DNA of 64,000 bases from Clostridia bacterium (GCA_024403735.1 JAKSRG010000006.1:26376-90375), one strand, 5' to 3'. Positions 35,391 to 44,641 are shown, counted from the stretch's first letter. Translations and numbers: made by a program. The notes: a model not told the origin generated them from the letters alone.

Positions 35391-36575
35391 ATGAGTAAGT
35401 CAAAGAACAACATCAAGGTTAATAAATCCCTACTCGGCAATCCCAATCCGAAGCAAAGGGCCAAGTATGACAAAACTTTCGGCGACACAATTATCAAATA
35501 CATTAACTCAATCCTAAATATCAGCGATCAGAAGTGTTACATATCTGCTCAGAAAATCGCTGACGCTACAGGTATTCCTAGAAGATCAATAACTAGATAC
35601 ATGGATGGCGAGACGAAGCCTAATGAGGAGCGCCAGGAATTAATCGTTAATTTCCTATCAAAAGTATATCAGGAACAGACTGACCTCTACTTCGAGCGCA
35701 TGCGAGTTAATGATGAAGAGATTGAGGCTGTCGACTATGAAATCACTAATGAAGATGATTCATACTACATGGATGAAGTATCTGAGACATTACCTACAGC
35801 CCGAACACTCGCAGGGTTCAATGCTGATGGCTTAGGCAAATATACACTCAAGGCTCAGCAGTTCATCGTTGATAATTTCGAGATGATATGGTGTATCGAG
35901 AATTATGAGATAACACTTATCAATATGCTTCGTTCCATGACGCCAGCCAACCGCGATAAGGTTATCTCCATGCTCGAAAACATCCCAGTATCTTTTGATC
36001 TTATCTCCTATTCAGGCTACGATACATCTACTTCACTAACAGTTCCTCGCCTCAAGCGTATTAGCGTTGGTTCTCATAAAATAGAGTATGTAATCCAGAA
36101 GAAGCTCAACCTATATGAGCAGTTCATTAGAAAGCAGAAGTTCGCTCCATTTAGCTTCCTAGGAGACAAGGATAACCCTGTTATCAACGATAATCTCAGA
36201 TCCACATTTAATGACTTGTGCATCGAGTGTGCTAATAAGCATTTCGGTGAGGAGTATGACGATGAATATGAACTCGTTGAGGAACCAGTTCCTGATAATC
36301 CTAGCCAGCTAGTTACCTACAGGAGAAAGGTTGAGCGTGATTTCGACTTCTTTGGAGCAAGAATATATAAGTTCCATAAGCGCTATTACGAGAACCTGGA
36401 TAAAATCCTTACCTTCACGAACAAGGAATGGTACTGCCTCTACCTCTTCTGTCGACTTCAGATCACTGACATGTTGGATACTACTGATATGACAATCCAT
36501 AAGGTCAACGACAACTATTTCGTTAAGAAGAACGAGTTCTTGTTCTGGGAATATCTCAGCATGCTTAGTAAGTAA
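35391..36575 (+). CDS. Helix-turn-helix protein of unknown family
   Basis: 394 residues, ATG 35391 after GAGG. Residues ~51-75 (ISAQKIADATGIPRRSITRY) fit a helix-turn-helix with a DNA-recognition helix. The remainder is mixed charged sequence with aromatic-rich segments (FYNL-, YYEN-, WYCLYLFCRLQ-like stretches) and no fold I recognise. It is the last gene of the AAA-protease/PIN/HTH set and no terminator follows, though a 165-bp spacer holds a copy of the 16-base motif. It could be the locus regulator or a structural partner. Confidence 0.65.
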   Translation: MSKSKNNIKVNKSLLGNPNPKQRAKYDKTFGDTIIKYINSILNISDQKCYISAQKIADATGIPRRSITRYMDGETKPNEERQELIVNFLSKVYQEQTDLYFERMRVNDEEIEAVDYEITNEDDSYYMDEVSETLPTARTLAGFNADGLGKYTLKAQQFIVDNFEMIWCIENYEITLINMLRSMTPANRDKVISMLENIPVSFDLISYSGYDTSTSLTVPRLKRISVGSHKIEYVIQKKLNLYEQFIRKQKFAPFSFLGDKDNPVINDNLRSTFNDLCIECANKHFGEEYDDEYELVEEPVPDNPSQLVTYRRKVERDFDFFGARIYKFHKRYYENLDKILTFTNKEWYCLYLFCRLQITDMLDTTDMTIHKVNDNYFVKKNEFLFWEYLSMLSK

Positions 36576-36627
36576 TTCACCTCCTGCTTGCTGAAAGATT
36601 CTAAGGAGCGCTAGATTAGTCGCAGGG

Positions 36628-36643
36628 TGTTTTCGAGGTAGTC
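36628..36643 (+). repeat. Intergenic 16-mer TGTTTTCGAGGTAGTC
   Basis: Matches TGTTTTCGANNNRGTC, in the spacer between the HTH gene and the SDR gene, ~97 bp before the SDR start. Confidence 0.55.
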
Positions 36644-36739
36644 ACTTGTTAAACAATATTTACATTTGCTGCTGTTAATAAAACTTATAAAATCTTATAA
36701 TTTTAATATCGATTTAAAATCCATAGGAGGAAGTTTCGT

Positions 36740-37513
36740 ATGAAAAATTATTTTGATTTGTCTGGTCAGGTAGCAATCGTTACAGGTTGTTCAACAGGTC
36801 TTGGTGTACAGATGGCAAAGGCTCTTGCTAATCAGGGATGTAACATCGTATGCCTCGCTCGTCGTCAGAACCTTATCGATGAAGTTGCTAAGGAACTCAC
36901 AGAGACATATGGCGTTAAGGCTATTGGCGTTTCATGTGATATCACAGACACAGACAAGGTTGTTGCTGCTGTTGACACAGTAATGAAGGAATTCGGTAGA
37001 ATTGATATCCTCATTAACAATGCTGGTACAGGTGCTGTTGCTCCAGCTGAGGAGATTACAGACAAGCAGTTCGAAGATGAGTTCAAGATTGATCTCTTTG
37101 GTTCATTCAAGATGGCTAGAGAAGTTGCTAATAAGGCAATGCTTCCTGCTGGTTATGGTCGTATCATTAACATCGCTTCTATGTACGGTCTTGTTGGTAA
37201 CAAGATTGCACCTGCTGCTCCTTATCACGCAGCTAAGGGTGGTGTAGTTAACCTCACACGTGCACTCGCTGCAGAGTGGAGTGAGAAGGGCATCACAGTT
37301 AATGCTATCTGCCCAGGCTACTTCGAGACACCTCTCACAGTAGATACACTTAACTCAGATTTCTTCCAGCAGTATGCTAAGACAACTATCCCAATGGCTA
37401 GATATGGTAAGGAAGGCGAGCTTGATACAGCTGCTATCTTCCTCTCATCACCAATGAGCTCATATGTAAATGGTGTAATCATGCCAGTTGATGGTGGTTA
37501 TACTTGTCTCTAA
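36740..37513 (+). CDS. SDR-family oxidoreductase, gluconate 5-dehydrogenase-like
   Basis: 257 residues, ATG 36740 after AGGAGG. Classical short-chain dehydrogenase: nucleotide motif TGCSTGLG at ~15, NNAG at ~91, catalytic Ser in ASMYG and YHAAKGG. The pattern and length match gluconate/2-deoxygluconate or 3-ketoacyl reductases. NAD(P)-dependent oxidation or reduction of a sugar acid is likely, but substrate calls in this family are weak. Codon bias is strong, suggesting high expression. Single gene ended by a clear terminator. Confidence 0.88.
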   Translation: MKNYFDLSGQVAIVTGCSTGLGVQMAKALANQGCNIVCLARRQNLIDEVAKELTETYGVKAIGVSCDITDTDKVVAAVDTVMKEFGRIDILINNAGTGAVAPAEEITDKQFEDEFKIDLFGSFKMAREVANKAMLPAGYGRIINIASMYGLVGNKIAPAAPYHAAKGGVVNLTRALAAEWSEKGITVNAICPGYFETPLTVDTLNSDFFQQYAKTTIPMARYGKEGELDTAAIFLSSPMSSYVNGVIMPVDGGYTCL

Positions 37514-37533
37514 TCTTAGAATAAGCAAAAGAT

Positions 37534-37559
37534 TGGGGCTGAGAATTATCTCAGCCCCA
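37534..37559 (+). terminator. Intrinsic terminator after the SDR gene
   Basis: Perfect 11-bp stem TGGGGCTGAGA/TCTCAGCCCCA followed by seven T, 21 bp past the stop. Confidence 0.92.
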
Positions 37560-37620
37560 TTTTTTATGCTTCAAATCTAACTATACTAGCGAACTTGTCT
37601 ATAGAATTTATCTATAAAAC

Positions 37621-38454
37621 TTATCTGCTACAAATAAAGAAACTTCTTAAACTAGCGAATACTGCAACCTGCGTCTTAGCATTTGGAATATTTGGAAGTA
37701 CAATTAATCCTTCCTGACCTTCCATAATCTGATAAGCATCTTTATGCTCAATTCTTGTAAAGTAAATCTGTCTTCTGCCTAAGCCGATTCCAGCGTAATA
37801 AACATTAACTCTTCTACGATGTCTCTTCTCTATGCTAAAGATATTTCCCTGAGCAACTGTATAATCCCTATCATTAATACACTTGCCGATAGCAAGACAG
37901 TATTTGCGGAATTTCAAGAAACAACTAATATAGTCAGCCAATAAAACAGCCGCGATGATAATGATCGATACATAATTTAAAAACAAAAATGCTACGAATC
38001 CAACAATAATAGGAACAGCAAGCATCAACTCTTCTAGAATTGACATGGCACCAAGCGCGTATGGATTGTTGAAAAATCTAATAAAGAACGCCACCATAAT
38101 AAGTGTGAACTGTAATCCCAAAACAATTCCAAACCAATATGCTTCAGTGAACAAGAGAGCGAGTGGCAGCAACAAATTGATACCAGTGATAACAGAGAAT
38201 ATGGTCATCACCGTTTTCTTGCGCTTAAAATTCTTCTCAAAAGTCGACATTACATAAACATGTTCATCATCCTCTGGGACATGATATGCACTCTGAATTG
38301 AGACAGGCTTAGGACCTTCATTCTTAGGTTCCTGGAATTCCTCGAAATCAGAGAAATCAGCATCATCAAATTTCTGACCTGCTTGAAAACAATGCGCCAA
38401 ATTTTTAGGCTCTTCGCCAATTCCATATGGGTCCTTATCGTTATAATCACTCAT
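37621..38454 (-). CDS. Membrane protein of unknown function with acidic N-terminus
   Basis: 277 residues, ATG 38454. The first ~90 residues are soluble and acidic (DDADFSDFEEFQEP). Four hydrophobic segments follow between ~95 and ~195, then a C-terminal ~80-residue soluble part with a basic patch (KRHRRRVNVYY), which may be a small beta domain. No family recognised. It starts 18 bp after the stop of another membrane protein gene, so both are one operon. Confidence 0.65.
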   Translation of the reverse strand: MSDYNDKDPYGIGEEPKNLAHCFQAGQKFDDADFSDFEEFQEPKNEGPKPVSIQSAYHVPEDDEHVYVMSTFEKNFKRKKTVMTIFSVITGINLLLPLALLFTEAYWFGIVLGLQFTLIMVAFFIRFFNNPYALGAMSILEELMLAVPIIVGFVAFLFLNYVSIIIIAAVLLADYISCFLKFRKYCLAIGKCINDRDYTVAQGNIFSIEKRHRRRVNVYYAGIGLGRRQIYFTRIEHKDAYQIMEGQEGLIVLPNIPNAKTQVAVFASLRSFFICSR

Positions 38455-38472
38455 AAAACCACATTGCCTTTC

Positions 38473-39006
38473 TTACACTTCGACATAAGTCTTTGACTCG
38501 ACTTTATCAACCTTTCCGAACATAAACCAAACCCAATAAAATGGGATCAAAAGACCTACCAAAACAGACAATCCAACAGACTTACCAGCCCTCTTCATAG
38601 CTAGGAACTTAATCACTGCCATAGCCACATAAATCAATTCCATTACCACGATAACAATCACAAAAACATTAACAAGATAATCAGGTGACATGTGCTTGCC
38701 TTCTGTAACGATAGTATCAATTGTAACGTATGCTATAGGTATCAAATAAAAAAGTGCATGAAGAATTGTCCAAATAACTCGAAGTCCCATGCTTCGTTTC
38801 TCTTTATTCCAGAAATATGAGATTGCCGCACCTTCGTACCAACCGTGCACCAAAGGTATCCACGCTAGCCCATAAAACTTAAGATTGAGCTTCTTACCAA
38901 GTAGAGTAAGACCTGTCTTACTTGGAATCATTATTATCAACGCAATAAGAATCGCAATGATCATAAAAATAATTCCAGATATAACACCAAACAAAACAAT
39001 GAACAT
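38473..39006 (-). CDS. Membrane protein of unknown function
   Basis: 177 residues, ATG 39006 after TTGAGGA. Four hydrophobic segments; the stretch AWIPLVHGWYEGAA and the ending LIPFYWVWFMFGKV recall small Clostridial DUF-type membrane proteins. No catalytic motif. Co-directional and closely spaced with the membrane gene at 37621. The region just upstream holds an EamA transporter remnant. Confidence 0.65.
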   Translation of the reverse strand: MFIVLFGVISGIIFMIIAILIALIIMIPSKTGLTLLGKKLNLKFYGLAWIPLVHGWYEGAAISYFWNKEKRSMGLRVIWTILHALFYLIPIAYVTIDTIVTEGKHMSPDYLVNVFVIVIVVMELIYVAMAVIKFLAMKRAGKSVGLSVLVGLLIPFYWVWFMFGKVDKVESKTYVEV

Positions 39007-39046
39007 TCTATATCCTCAATTCCATATATAATCTGACATCACTATA

Positions 39047-39226
39047 TCACAAAACCATTACCAAAGTGCCGGCAGCAATCAGTACACATCCAACCAGCAA
39101 CTTAACATCGAACTTCTCGTGCAAGAATACAAATGCCAAGACCAGCGTGAAAACAACACTTAACTTATCAATTGGCACAACCTTAGAGACATCGCCTGAC
39201 TGAATAGCCTTAAGATCAAAGTTGGT
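39047..39226 (-). pseudogene. C-terminal remnant of an EamA/DMT-family transporter
   Basis: About 59 residues, no start codon, ending in a TGA at 39047. It reads KAIQSGDVSKVVPIDKLSVV then a hydrophobic stretch, HEKFDVK and a second hydrophobic stretch. This is the standard last-two-helix region of EamA transporters (GDVSKVVPIDKLSV is diagnostic). An in-frame stop precedes it at 39227-39229, and the other eight helices are missing. It is a decayed gene, not an active transporter. Confidence 0.7.
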
Positions 39227-39301
39227 TCAACGCTATCAAATCTCATAATCCTCTTCCTCACTCAAAAAGATCATTTCAATCTAAATTTTCGCACAAATAA
39301 A

Positions 39302-39333
39302 AAGTCTTGCAACATAATATTGCTGCAAGACTT
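39302..39333 (-). terminator. Intrinsic terminator of the uraA-upp operon
   Basis: Ten-bp stem AAGTCTTGCA/TGCAAGACTT; on the minus strand it continues into TTTTTATTTG, 22 bp past the upp stop. Confidence 0.88.
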
Positions 39334-39355
39334 AAATAATACGATTTGTTTTCGA

Positions 39356-39997
39356 TTATAAAGTACCGAAAATTCTATCACCTGCATCGCCAAGACCAGG
39401 ACAAATGTATGCATTCTCATTCAACTGTCTATCTAGGCTACCGATATAGATCTTAACATCAGGATGCTTCTCGTGAAGTTTCTTAACTCCCTCTGGAGCA
39501 GCGATGATACATACGAATTTAATGTTCTTGCCGCCCTGCTTCTTAATCTGATCGATAGCATCACAAGCTGAACCACCAGTAGCGAGCATTGGGTCAACTA
39601 CCACAATTGGACGCTCGTCAATGTTACTAGGAAGCTTGCAGTAATAAGGAATTGGCTCATGTGTCTCCTCATCGCGATACATACCAATATGACCAACCTT
39701 AGCTGATGGGTAAAGTGTAAGGAAACCAGATACCATAGCTAGACCAGCACGAAGAATAGGAACGATAGCGAGCTTAGGTCCCTGGAGCATTGGAACCATA
39801 CAAGTCTCGATAGGAGTCTCAACTTCAACTTCTTCTGTAGGAAGATCCTTGAGTGCTTCATAACCTTCAAAGATTGCAATCTCCTCTACAATCTTACGGA
39901 ACTCGTTAGTACCTGTCTTCTTATCTCTAAGGATAGAAATCTTGTGTGAAAGAAGTGGATGATTAATTACTACGATATTTTCTTCATTCTCGAACAT
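39356..39997 (-). CDS. upp: Uracil phosphoribosyltransferase
   Basis: 213 residues, ATG 39997 after GGCAGG. It converts uracil and PRPP to UMP. The PRPP loop [16 protein letters not shown] and the C-terminal uracil-binding [16 protein letters not shown] are both present; length is typical (~209). It follows the uracil permease gene by 14 bp on the same strand, so import and salvage are coupled in one operon. No PyrR-binding leader was recognised upstream of the operon. Confidence 0.96.
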   Translation of the reverse strand: MFENEENIVVINHPLLSHKISILRDKKTGTNEFRKIVEEIAIFEGYEALKDLPTEEVEVETPIETCMVPMLQGPKLAIVPILRAGLAMVSGFLTLYPSAKVGHIGMYRDEETHEPIPYYCKLPSNIDERPIVVVDPMLATGGSACDAIDQIKKQGGKNIKFVCIIAAPEGVKKLHEKHPDVKIYIGSLDRQLNENAYICPGLGDAGDRIFGTL

Positions 39998-40011
39998 GTG
40001 TGATACCTGCC

Positions 40012-41553
40012 TTATCTTTTCTTGGATTTTGATTTCTTAGAATTAGACTTCTTTGAATTTGACTTATTAGAAACTACCTTAGTATCAGCAGCCTCAGAAG
40101 TCTTAGGTGCTGTAGTATTCTTTACTTCACTAGCCTTACCATCGCTATTAGATACATAAACACCACGACTCTTATCACCTTCTGGATTTGCGCCAAAAAC
40201 GTAATCCTTACCAGGAAGAATAGCGTTAAGAAGGATACCAGCGATAGCTGCAATTGCAAGACCAGTAAGTGTGATTGATTTACCAGCAATCTCAAATGTG
40301 ATACCACTAGTAAAACCAAGGCCACATACAAAAATAACGCCTGCGATAATGAGGTTTCTAGACTTAGTGAGGTCTACCTTGTTTTCGACTACGTTACGAA
40401 CACCAATAGCAGAAATCATACCATATAACATGAATGAGATACCGCCAATGATTGAAGTAGGCATTGTAGAAATAATGCTGCTGAACTTAGGAATAAATGA
40501 GAGCGCAATTGCAAAGATTGCTGCCAATCTGATTACTCGTGGATCATGAACCTTAGAAAGTTCAAGTACACCAGTGTTCTCGCCATATGTTGTATTAGCT
40601 GGACCACCGATGAGACCAGAGAGTGAAGTAGCAATACCATCACCAATGAGTGTACGGTGAAGACCTGGATCCTCGATGAAATTCTTACCTACTGTAGCAG
40701 AAATGGCAGACATATCACCGATGTGCTCCATCATCGAAGCGATAGCAATAGGTGCCATAACGAAGATTGCTGTGAGATCGAACTTGCAGATAGCGAACTT
40801 AGGAATACCTACCCAACTAGATTCAGCTACCTGAGCGAAATTGATGATTGCAGAACCATCTGGATTTGTAACGCCACAAGCATTAAGGATAACTGCTACG
40901 GCATATGAAATAACAACACCCATAAGGATTGGGATAATCTTGAACATTCCCTTACCCCAGATGTTAAAGATAATAATAACAGCAAGTGCAATAACAGCCA
41001 AAATCCAGTTCGTAGAAGCCTGTGAAATAGCTGATGGAGCAAGTGACAAACCGATACAGATAATAATCGGACCAGTTACAACTGGTGGAAGGAACTTCAT
41101 TACTCGCTTAACGCCTACAATTCGAATAACACCAGCGAGTACAAGATATAAGAGACCCGCAACTACGATACCACCGCATGCATAACCAACTTTCTCATTA
41201 GCGCCCATACCAGCGTAATTGCCAGAAGAAAGATTAGCTACTGTCTCAAATCCACCAAGAAAAGCGAATGATGAACCGAGAAACGCTGGAACTTTAAACT
41301 TAGAACAAAGGTGGAAAAATAGTGTTCCAAAACCAGCACAGAAAAGTGTTACTGCAACTGTAAGACCAGCAGTAATATGTTCGCCAGTCTCTCTGAAGAA
41401 ATAACCGTCAATCAAAATTGGAACAAGAATTGTTGCACCAAACATTGCAAAAAGGTGTTGCAAGCCCAGGAGGAGCATCTTAGGTATTCCGAGCGTTCTC
41501 GCATCGGATATTGGTGCACCTGACTGAACCGAAGTTTTTTGATCCTTACTCAT
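40012..41553 (-). CDS. uraA: Uracil permease, NCS2 family
   Basis: 513 residues, ATG 41553 after AGGAGG. Twelve or more membrane segments with NCS2 motifs: [17 protein letters not shown] near the N-terminus, [12 protein letters not shown], and [15 protein letters not shown], the substrate-site signature of uracil carriers. It imports uracil with H+. The last ~60 residues are an odd hydrophilic tail ending in a Ser/Lys repeat ([13 protein letters not shown]), absent from usual UraA. It is first gene of the uraA-upp operon. Confidence 0.94.
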   Translation of the reverse strand: MSKDQKTSVQSGAPISDARTLGIPKMLLLGLQHLFAMFGATILVPILIDGYFFRETGEHITAGLTVAVTLFCAGFGTLFFHLCSKFKVPAFLGSSFAFLGGFETVANLSSGNYAGMGANEKVGYACGGIVVAGLLYLVLAGVIRIVGVKRVMKFLPPVVTGPIIICIGLSLAPSAISQASTNWILAVIALAVIIIFNIWGKGMFKIIPILMGVVISYAVAVILNACGVTNPDGSAIINFAQVAESSWVGIPKFAICKFDLTAIFVMAPIAIASMMEHIGDMSAISATVGKNFIEDPGLHRTLIGDGIATSLSGLIGGPANTTYGENTGVLELSKVHDPRVIRLAAIFAIALSFIPKFSSIISTMPTSIIGGISFMLYGMISAIGVRNVVENKVDLTKSRNLIIAGVIFVCGLGFTSGITFEIAGKSITLTGLAIAAIAGILLNAILPGKDYVFGANPEGDKSRGVYVSNSDGKASEVKNTTAPKTSEAADTKVVSNKSNSKKSNSKKSKSKKR

Positions 41554-41789
41554 GACCAGACCTCCTAAAATAATTTAATAACTATAGTGTACGAAGACCG
41601 ATTATCTACTGATATTGAATTCATAGCAGCACCAATCAACGCCACACAACCACATATATATATTGTAGAACAAACTGGGAAAATGAACAGTTCAATTTCA
41701 TTGATCAACAAGCAAAATTTCCTCTCTCTCCATTGATGATAATGCATAAAACTGGGGGTGAGTTGTGTTGGGTGTGATATCTGAGATTT

Positions 41790-42059
41790 CAGTACAAATA
41801 TGTGATAGTATCCGCGGAAAATTTGTACTGATATTTGTACTGAGCGCTCTAAACACCCTTCCAGTACAAATATTTGATAGTATCTGCGAAAAATTTGTAC
41901 TGATATTTGTACTGAGCGCTCTAAATACCCTCTCAGTACAAATAATTGATAGTATCTGCGAAAAGTTTGTACTGATATTTGTACTGGAGCACTTAAACAC
42001 CCCTTCAGTACAAATATTTGATAGTATCTGCGAAAAGTTTGTACTGATATTTGTACTGA
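41790..42059. repeat. Array of 72-bp tandem repeats, copy A (3.75 units)
   Basis: Units begin at 41790, 41862, 41934 and 42006, an exact 72-bp period; the last is cut at ~42059. Each unit has a forward arm CAGTACAAATAT, a 20-bp centre (TTTGATAGTATCTGCGAAAA-like), then two reverse arms ATTTGTACTG and ATATTTGTACTG, and a ~19-bp joint with AGCGCTCTAAA. Arms can pair as hairpins or serve as repeated protein sites. Because 72 is a multiple of 3, both strands look like open frames, but no coding signals are present. A second array, same orientation, lies at 50060. Confidence 0.9.
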
Positions 42060-42104
42060 GCAACTATCAACCACGACCTCGCCCTAACCACATCCAAGTA
42101 AGAA

Positions 42105-42152
42105 GCGTACTCCACCCGCATAGCAGGATAGCAGGCGGGTTGTCTCGTACGC
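42105..42152. repeat. Nested inverted repeat
   Basis: GCGTAC (42105-42110) and ACCCGC (42114-42119) pair with GCGGGT (42135-42140) and GTACGC (42147-42152); the loop has a direct repeat of ATAGCAG. More GC-rich than its surroundings. No T run. Possibly a structured RNA or recombination relic; function unknown. Confidence 0.5.
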
Positions 42153-42187
42153 ACGCGTACTCAAACTGGCTTTAGACCAAAACAAAA

Positions 42188-42232
42188 GCGCCCGTTCTCA
42201 ATCTGCTCCAATAGCAAATCAGAAACGGACGC
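42188..42232 (-). terminator. Intrinsic terminator after the transglutaminase-like gene
   Basis: GCG(C/T)CCGTT...AACGG(A/G)CGC hairpin with an inner ATCTGCT/AGCAAAT arm, then CTTTTGTTTTG on the minus strand, 21 bp past the stop at 42254. Confidence 0.75.
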
Positions 42233-42253
42233 CAATCATAACAAAACTACCCA

Positions 42254-42835
42254 TCAAATCTTATCTGGCAATCTAAATCGATACATATCTAATGCATCAG
42301 TGCTCTCTTCTAGTACTTTCATCAAAGATAATGGCTGCTCAGCTAAATTATTAAAGAAATCCTTCTCCCCCTCAGATCTAACAACAAAAGCCAACTTCTC
42401 CTCTTCCAACGAGAACTCAGCATGAACATTCTCGTTATTGCCTCTAGCATCAAGTCTAATCCACTTCGCATATGAAGGGACATACACTGTATTAAGCGCA
42501 TGGACACAATATCCAGTATCAGGTGTATCGCCAAGAGTTAGTCTTTGATAGCTGAAGCCACATGGAACTCCATTAGCACGAAGGAGCGCAGCTAGTAGAT
42601 TGGCCTTCGCCCAGCAGATACCTACACCTTCACGTAGCACGTCAGAAGCTGTGACTGTAACTCTAGGATCCTGTGCATCCCATGAGTGCTTAATCTCATC
42701 GCGCACGAACTCGTATGTATTTTTAATAAGCAATACATCATTAGCAGACTTCTCCATGAGCTTATCTGCCATTGCCTTAACTTCTGCATCGTCATAGTTG
42801 ACGTATTTTGTAGATACTAAATATTCTTCAAACAT
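42254..42835 (-). CDS. Transglutaminase-like cysteine hydrolase
   Basis: 193 residues, ATG 42835 after TTGAGG. Transglutaminase-core triad visible: Cys in REGVGICWAKANLL, His in CVHALNTVYV and Asp in IRLDARG. No signal peptide, so it acts in the cytoplasm, probably as a protease or amidase. Related small proteins are common in Clostridia without known substrate. It is the last gene of a minus-strand row from miaA onward. Confidence 0.85.
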   Translation of the reverse strand: MFEEYLVSTKYVNYDDAEVKAMADKLMEKSANDVLLIKNTYEFVRDEIKHSWDAQDPRVTVTASDVLREGVGICWAKANLLAALLRANGVPCGFSYQRLTLGDTPDTGYCVHALNTVYVPSYAKWIRLDARGNNENVHAEFSLEEEKLAFVVRSEGEKDFFNNLAEQPLSLMKVLEESTDALDMYRFRLPDKI

Positions 42836-42903
42836 ACTTACCTCAAATCAAGCGTCGGCACTCTTCACATCAACTACCAACACCCAAGTACTCAAATCAT
42901 CTT

Positions 42904-44055
42904 TTACTGCTCGAAAACTTCCGCAGCCTTAACCATTCTATCCGCAATAGCAACACCGAAAGGACATCTTGTCTCACATTCTCCACAACCAAGACATTCC
43001 GATGCCTTGTGATCTAAGAGCATATAGTGTGACTTAACAGATTCAGGAACCTCTGGCTGCATAGTAGCGAGATCATAGTATTTGTTGATCATTGCGATAT
43101 CAAGCTCTGCTACGCATGGCTTACAGTGTCCACAATATGTACACTCACCCTTGTATGAATGAAGTGGTGCGTTTGACAGTACTGACGCGTAATCTTTCTC
43201 CTCAGAAGTAGCGTCCTCATAGTGGAGTGCTTCATCTACCTGCTCTTTAGTGTCATAGCCTATAAGAATTGAACCAACTCCTGGTCTTGTTAATGAGTAA
43301 TGGATGCACTGAACTGGTGTGAGCGCAACACCAAATGGTGAACGCTTGGCATCGAATAGACGACCACCAGCGAAACCCTTCATTACAGTGATACCAACGT
43401 TATACTCTTCGCATAATTTATAGAGTTCAGCCCTCTCAGTATTGATACCAGCAAGGCCACTATCATATACGTATCCATCACCAAGGAGTTTGTCGAGATC
43501 CTGACCAGATGGAAGCATATCGAAGGCTGGATTAATACTGAAGAGTATCATCTCAATAATGCCTGACTTAACTGCCACCTTAGCAGTCTCTGGGTCATGT
43601 GAACTAAGACCAATATGGCGAATTACTCCATCAGCCTTCAACTCAAGGATGTATTTAAGATAGTCGGAATCCTGAAGTGCATTCCAATCTTCAACAGTAT
43701 CAACATAGTGGATCATTCCGATATCTATATAGTCTGTCTGAAGTCTTGTAAGGAGATCCTCAAACGCTGGCTTAACGAACTTCATATCTCTTGAACGAAC
43801 ATACTGATTATTCTGCCATGTGGAACCAAGGTGTCCTTGTACATACCACTTCTCGCGGTTGCCCTTCATAGCTTTGCCGAGTATATCGCGAGACTTAGGG
43901 TCTGGCATCCAGCAATCGACAATGTTAATACCCATTGTTCCAGCATATCTCATGAGCTCAATTGATTCTTCTTCTGAGTGACGCTCGAGCCACTCGCCGC
44001 CAAAACCAATCTCACTAACTTTTAATCCCGTCTTACCAAGAATGTTATATTTCAT
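42904..44055 (-). CDS. Aldo/keto reductase with C-terminal [4Fe-4S] ferredoxin domain
   Basis: 383 residues, ATG 44055 after GAGGTG. Residues 1-~275 form an aldo/keto reductase barrel (KVSEIGFGGEW, INIVDCW, IGLSSHDPETA). The tail has CTYCGHCKPC and CLGCGECETRCPF, ligands for iron-sulfur clusters. Thus NAD(P)H and ferredoxin-type electrons could both be used. The usual catalytic Tyr after the Asp in motif INxxDTAxxY is not obvious; the region reads WMPDPKSRD. It lies 17 bp from a nitroreductase gene upstream. Confidence 0.88.
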   Translation of the reverse strand: MKYNILGKTGLKVSEIGFGGEWLERHSEEESIELMRYAGTMGINIVDCWMPDPKSRDILGKAMKGNREKWYVQGHLGSTWQNNQYVRSRDMKFVKPAFEDLLTRLQTDYIDIGMIHYVDTVEDWNALQDSDYLKYILELKADGVIRHIGLSSHDPETAKVAVKSGIIEMILFSINPAFDMLPSGQDLDKLLGDGYVYDSGLAGINTERAELYKLCEEYNVGITVMKGFAGGRLFDAKRSPFGVALTPVQCIHYSLTRPGVGSILIGYDTKEQVDEALHYEDATSEEKDYASVLSNAPLHSYKGECTYCGHCKPCVAELDIAMINKYYDLATMQPEVPESVKSHYMLLDHKASECLGCGECETRCPFGVAIADRMVKAAEVFEQ

Positions 44056-44072
44056 ATCACACCTCGTACAAA

Positions 44073-44591
44073 TTAAATTTCTCTTACAGTCTCACTGAGG
44101 TCCTTATATACTGAGTGCATTGTCTCGAGTGGAGCTGCATCGTCAGCTGGATAACCGATTGGCATAATAAGGACTACTTCCTCATTTTCTGGAAGTCCCA
44201 TAATTTTGTGGAGCTCAGTTGGTGAGAAGAAGTTAACCCAGCATGAACCTACACCGCACTCCCATGCCTCGAGCATAACGTGAGTTGCAACGATAGATAC
44301 GTCCTGAACGCCTGAATGAACACCCTCTTCAAGACGGTTCTTCCAGTCTTCGTCCTTGTTGTAAGTAAAAATGAGGGCTGTTTTCGCGCCGAACACACAC
44401 TTACTAGCCTTGTTGAGCTTGCTGATTGCTTCCTCGCTCTTTACTACGTAGATACGCTGTGGCTGGTAATTGCAACCTGTAGGAGCCACGTTAGCTGCCT
44501 CGAGAATTCGAGCCATGTGTTCATCACTAATTGGCTCATTCTTAAACTTACGTACTGAATATCTTGCCTTTGCTAACTCTATAAAATCCAT
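44073..44591 (-). CDS. Nitroreductase-family flavoprotein
   Basis: 172 residues, ATG 44591 after GGAGG. FMN-binding RYSVRKFKNEPI at the N-terminus and NVAPTGCNYQPQRIYVV, GVGSCWVNFF and MPIGYP further on, typical of small Clostridial nitroreductases. It reduces nitro groups, quinones or flavins with NAD(P)H. Next to the Fe-S aldo/keto reductase on the same transcript, which suggests a shared redox job. Confidence 0.88.
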   Translation of the reverse strand: MDFIELAKARYSVRKFKNEPISDEHMARILEAANVAPTGCNYQPQRIYVVKSEEAISKLNKASKCVFGAKTALIFTYNKDEDWKNRLEEGVHSGVQDVSIVATHVMLEAWECGVGSCWVNFFSPTELHKIMGLPENEEVVLIMPIGYPADDAAPLETMHSVYKDLSETVREI

Positions 44592-44641
44592 CTTAAGACC
44601 TCCAATATCAAATCAATCTATATACATCGCCACGGGCACTA

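Noticed and set aside
41554..41789. PyrR attenuator or riboswitch before uraA
   Set aside because: No PyrR-binding loop or alternative terminator could be made out in the leader.
41790..42059. CRISPR array
   Set aside because: Repeats are contiguous with no unique spacers, and no cas genes are present.
41565..42074. A 169-codon minus-strand frame with 24-residue repeats (and similar plus-strand frame)
   Set aside because: The 72-bp repeat is a multiple of 3, so both strands stay open by arithmetic; no start signals, and the repeat arms are symmetric on both strands.
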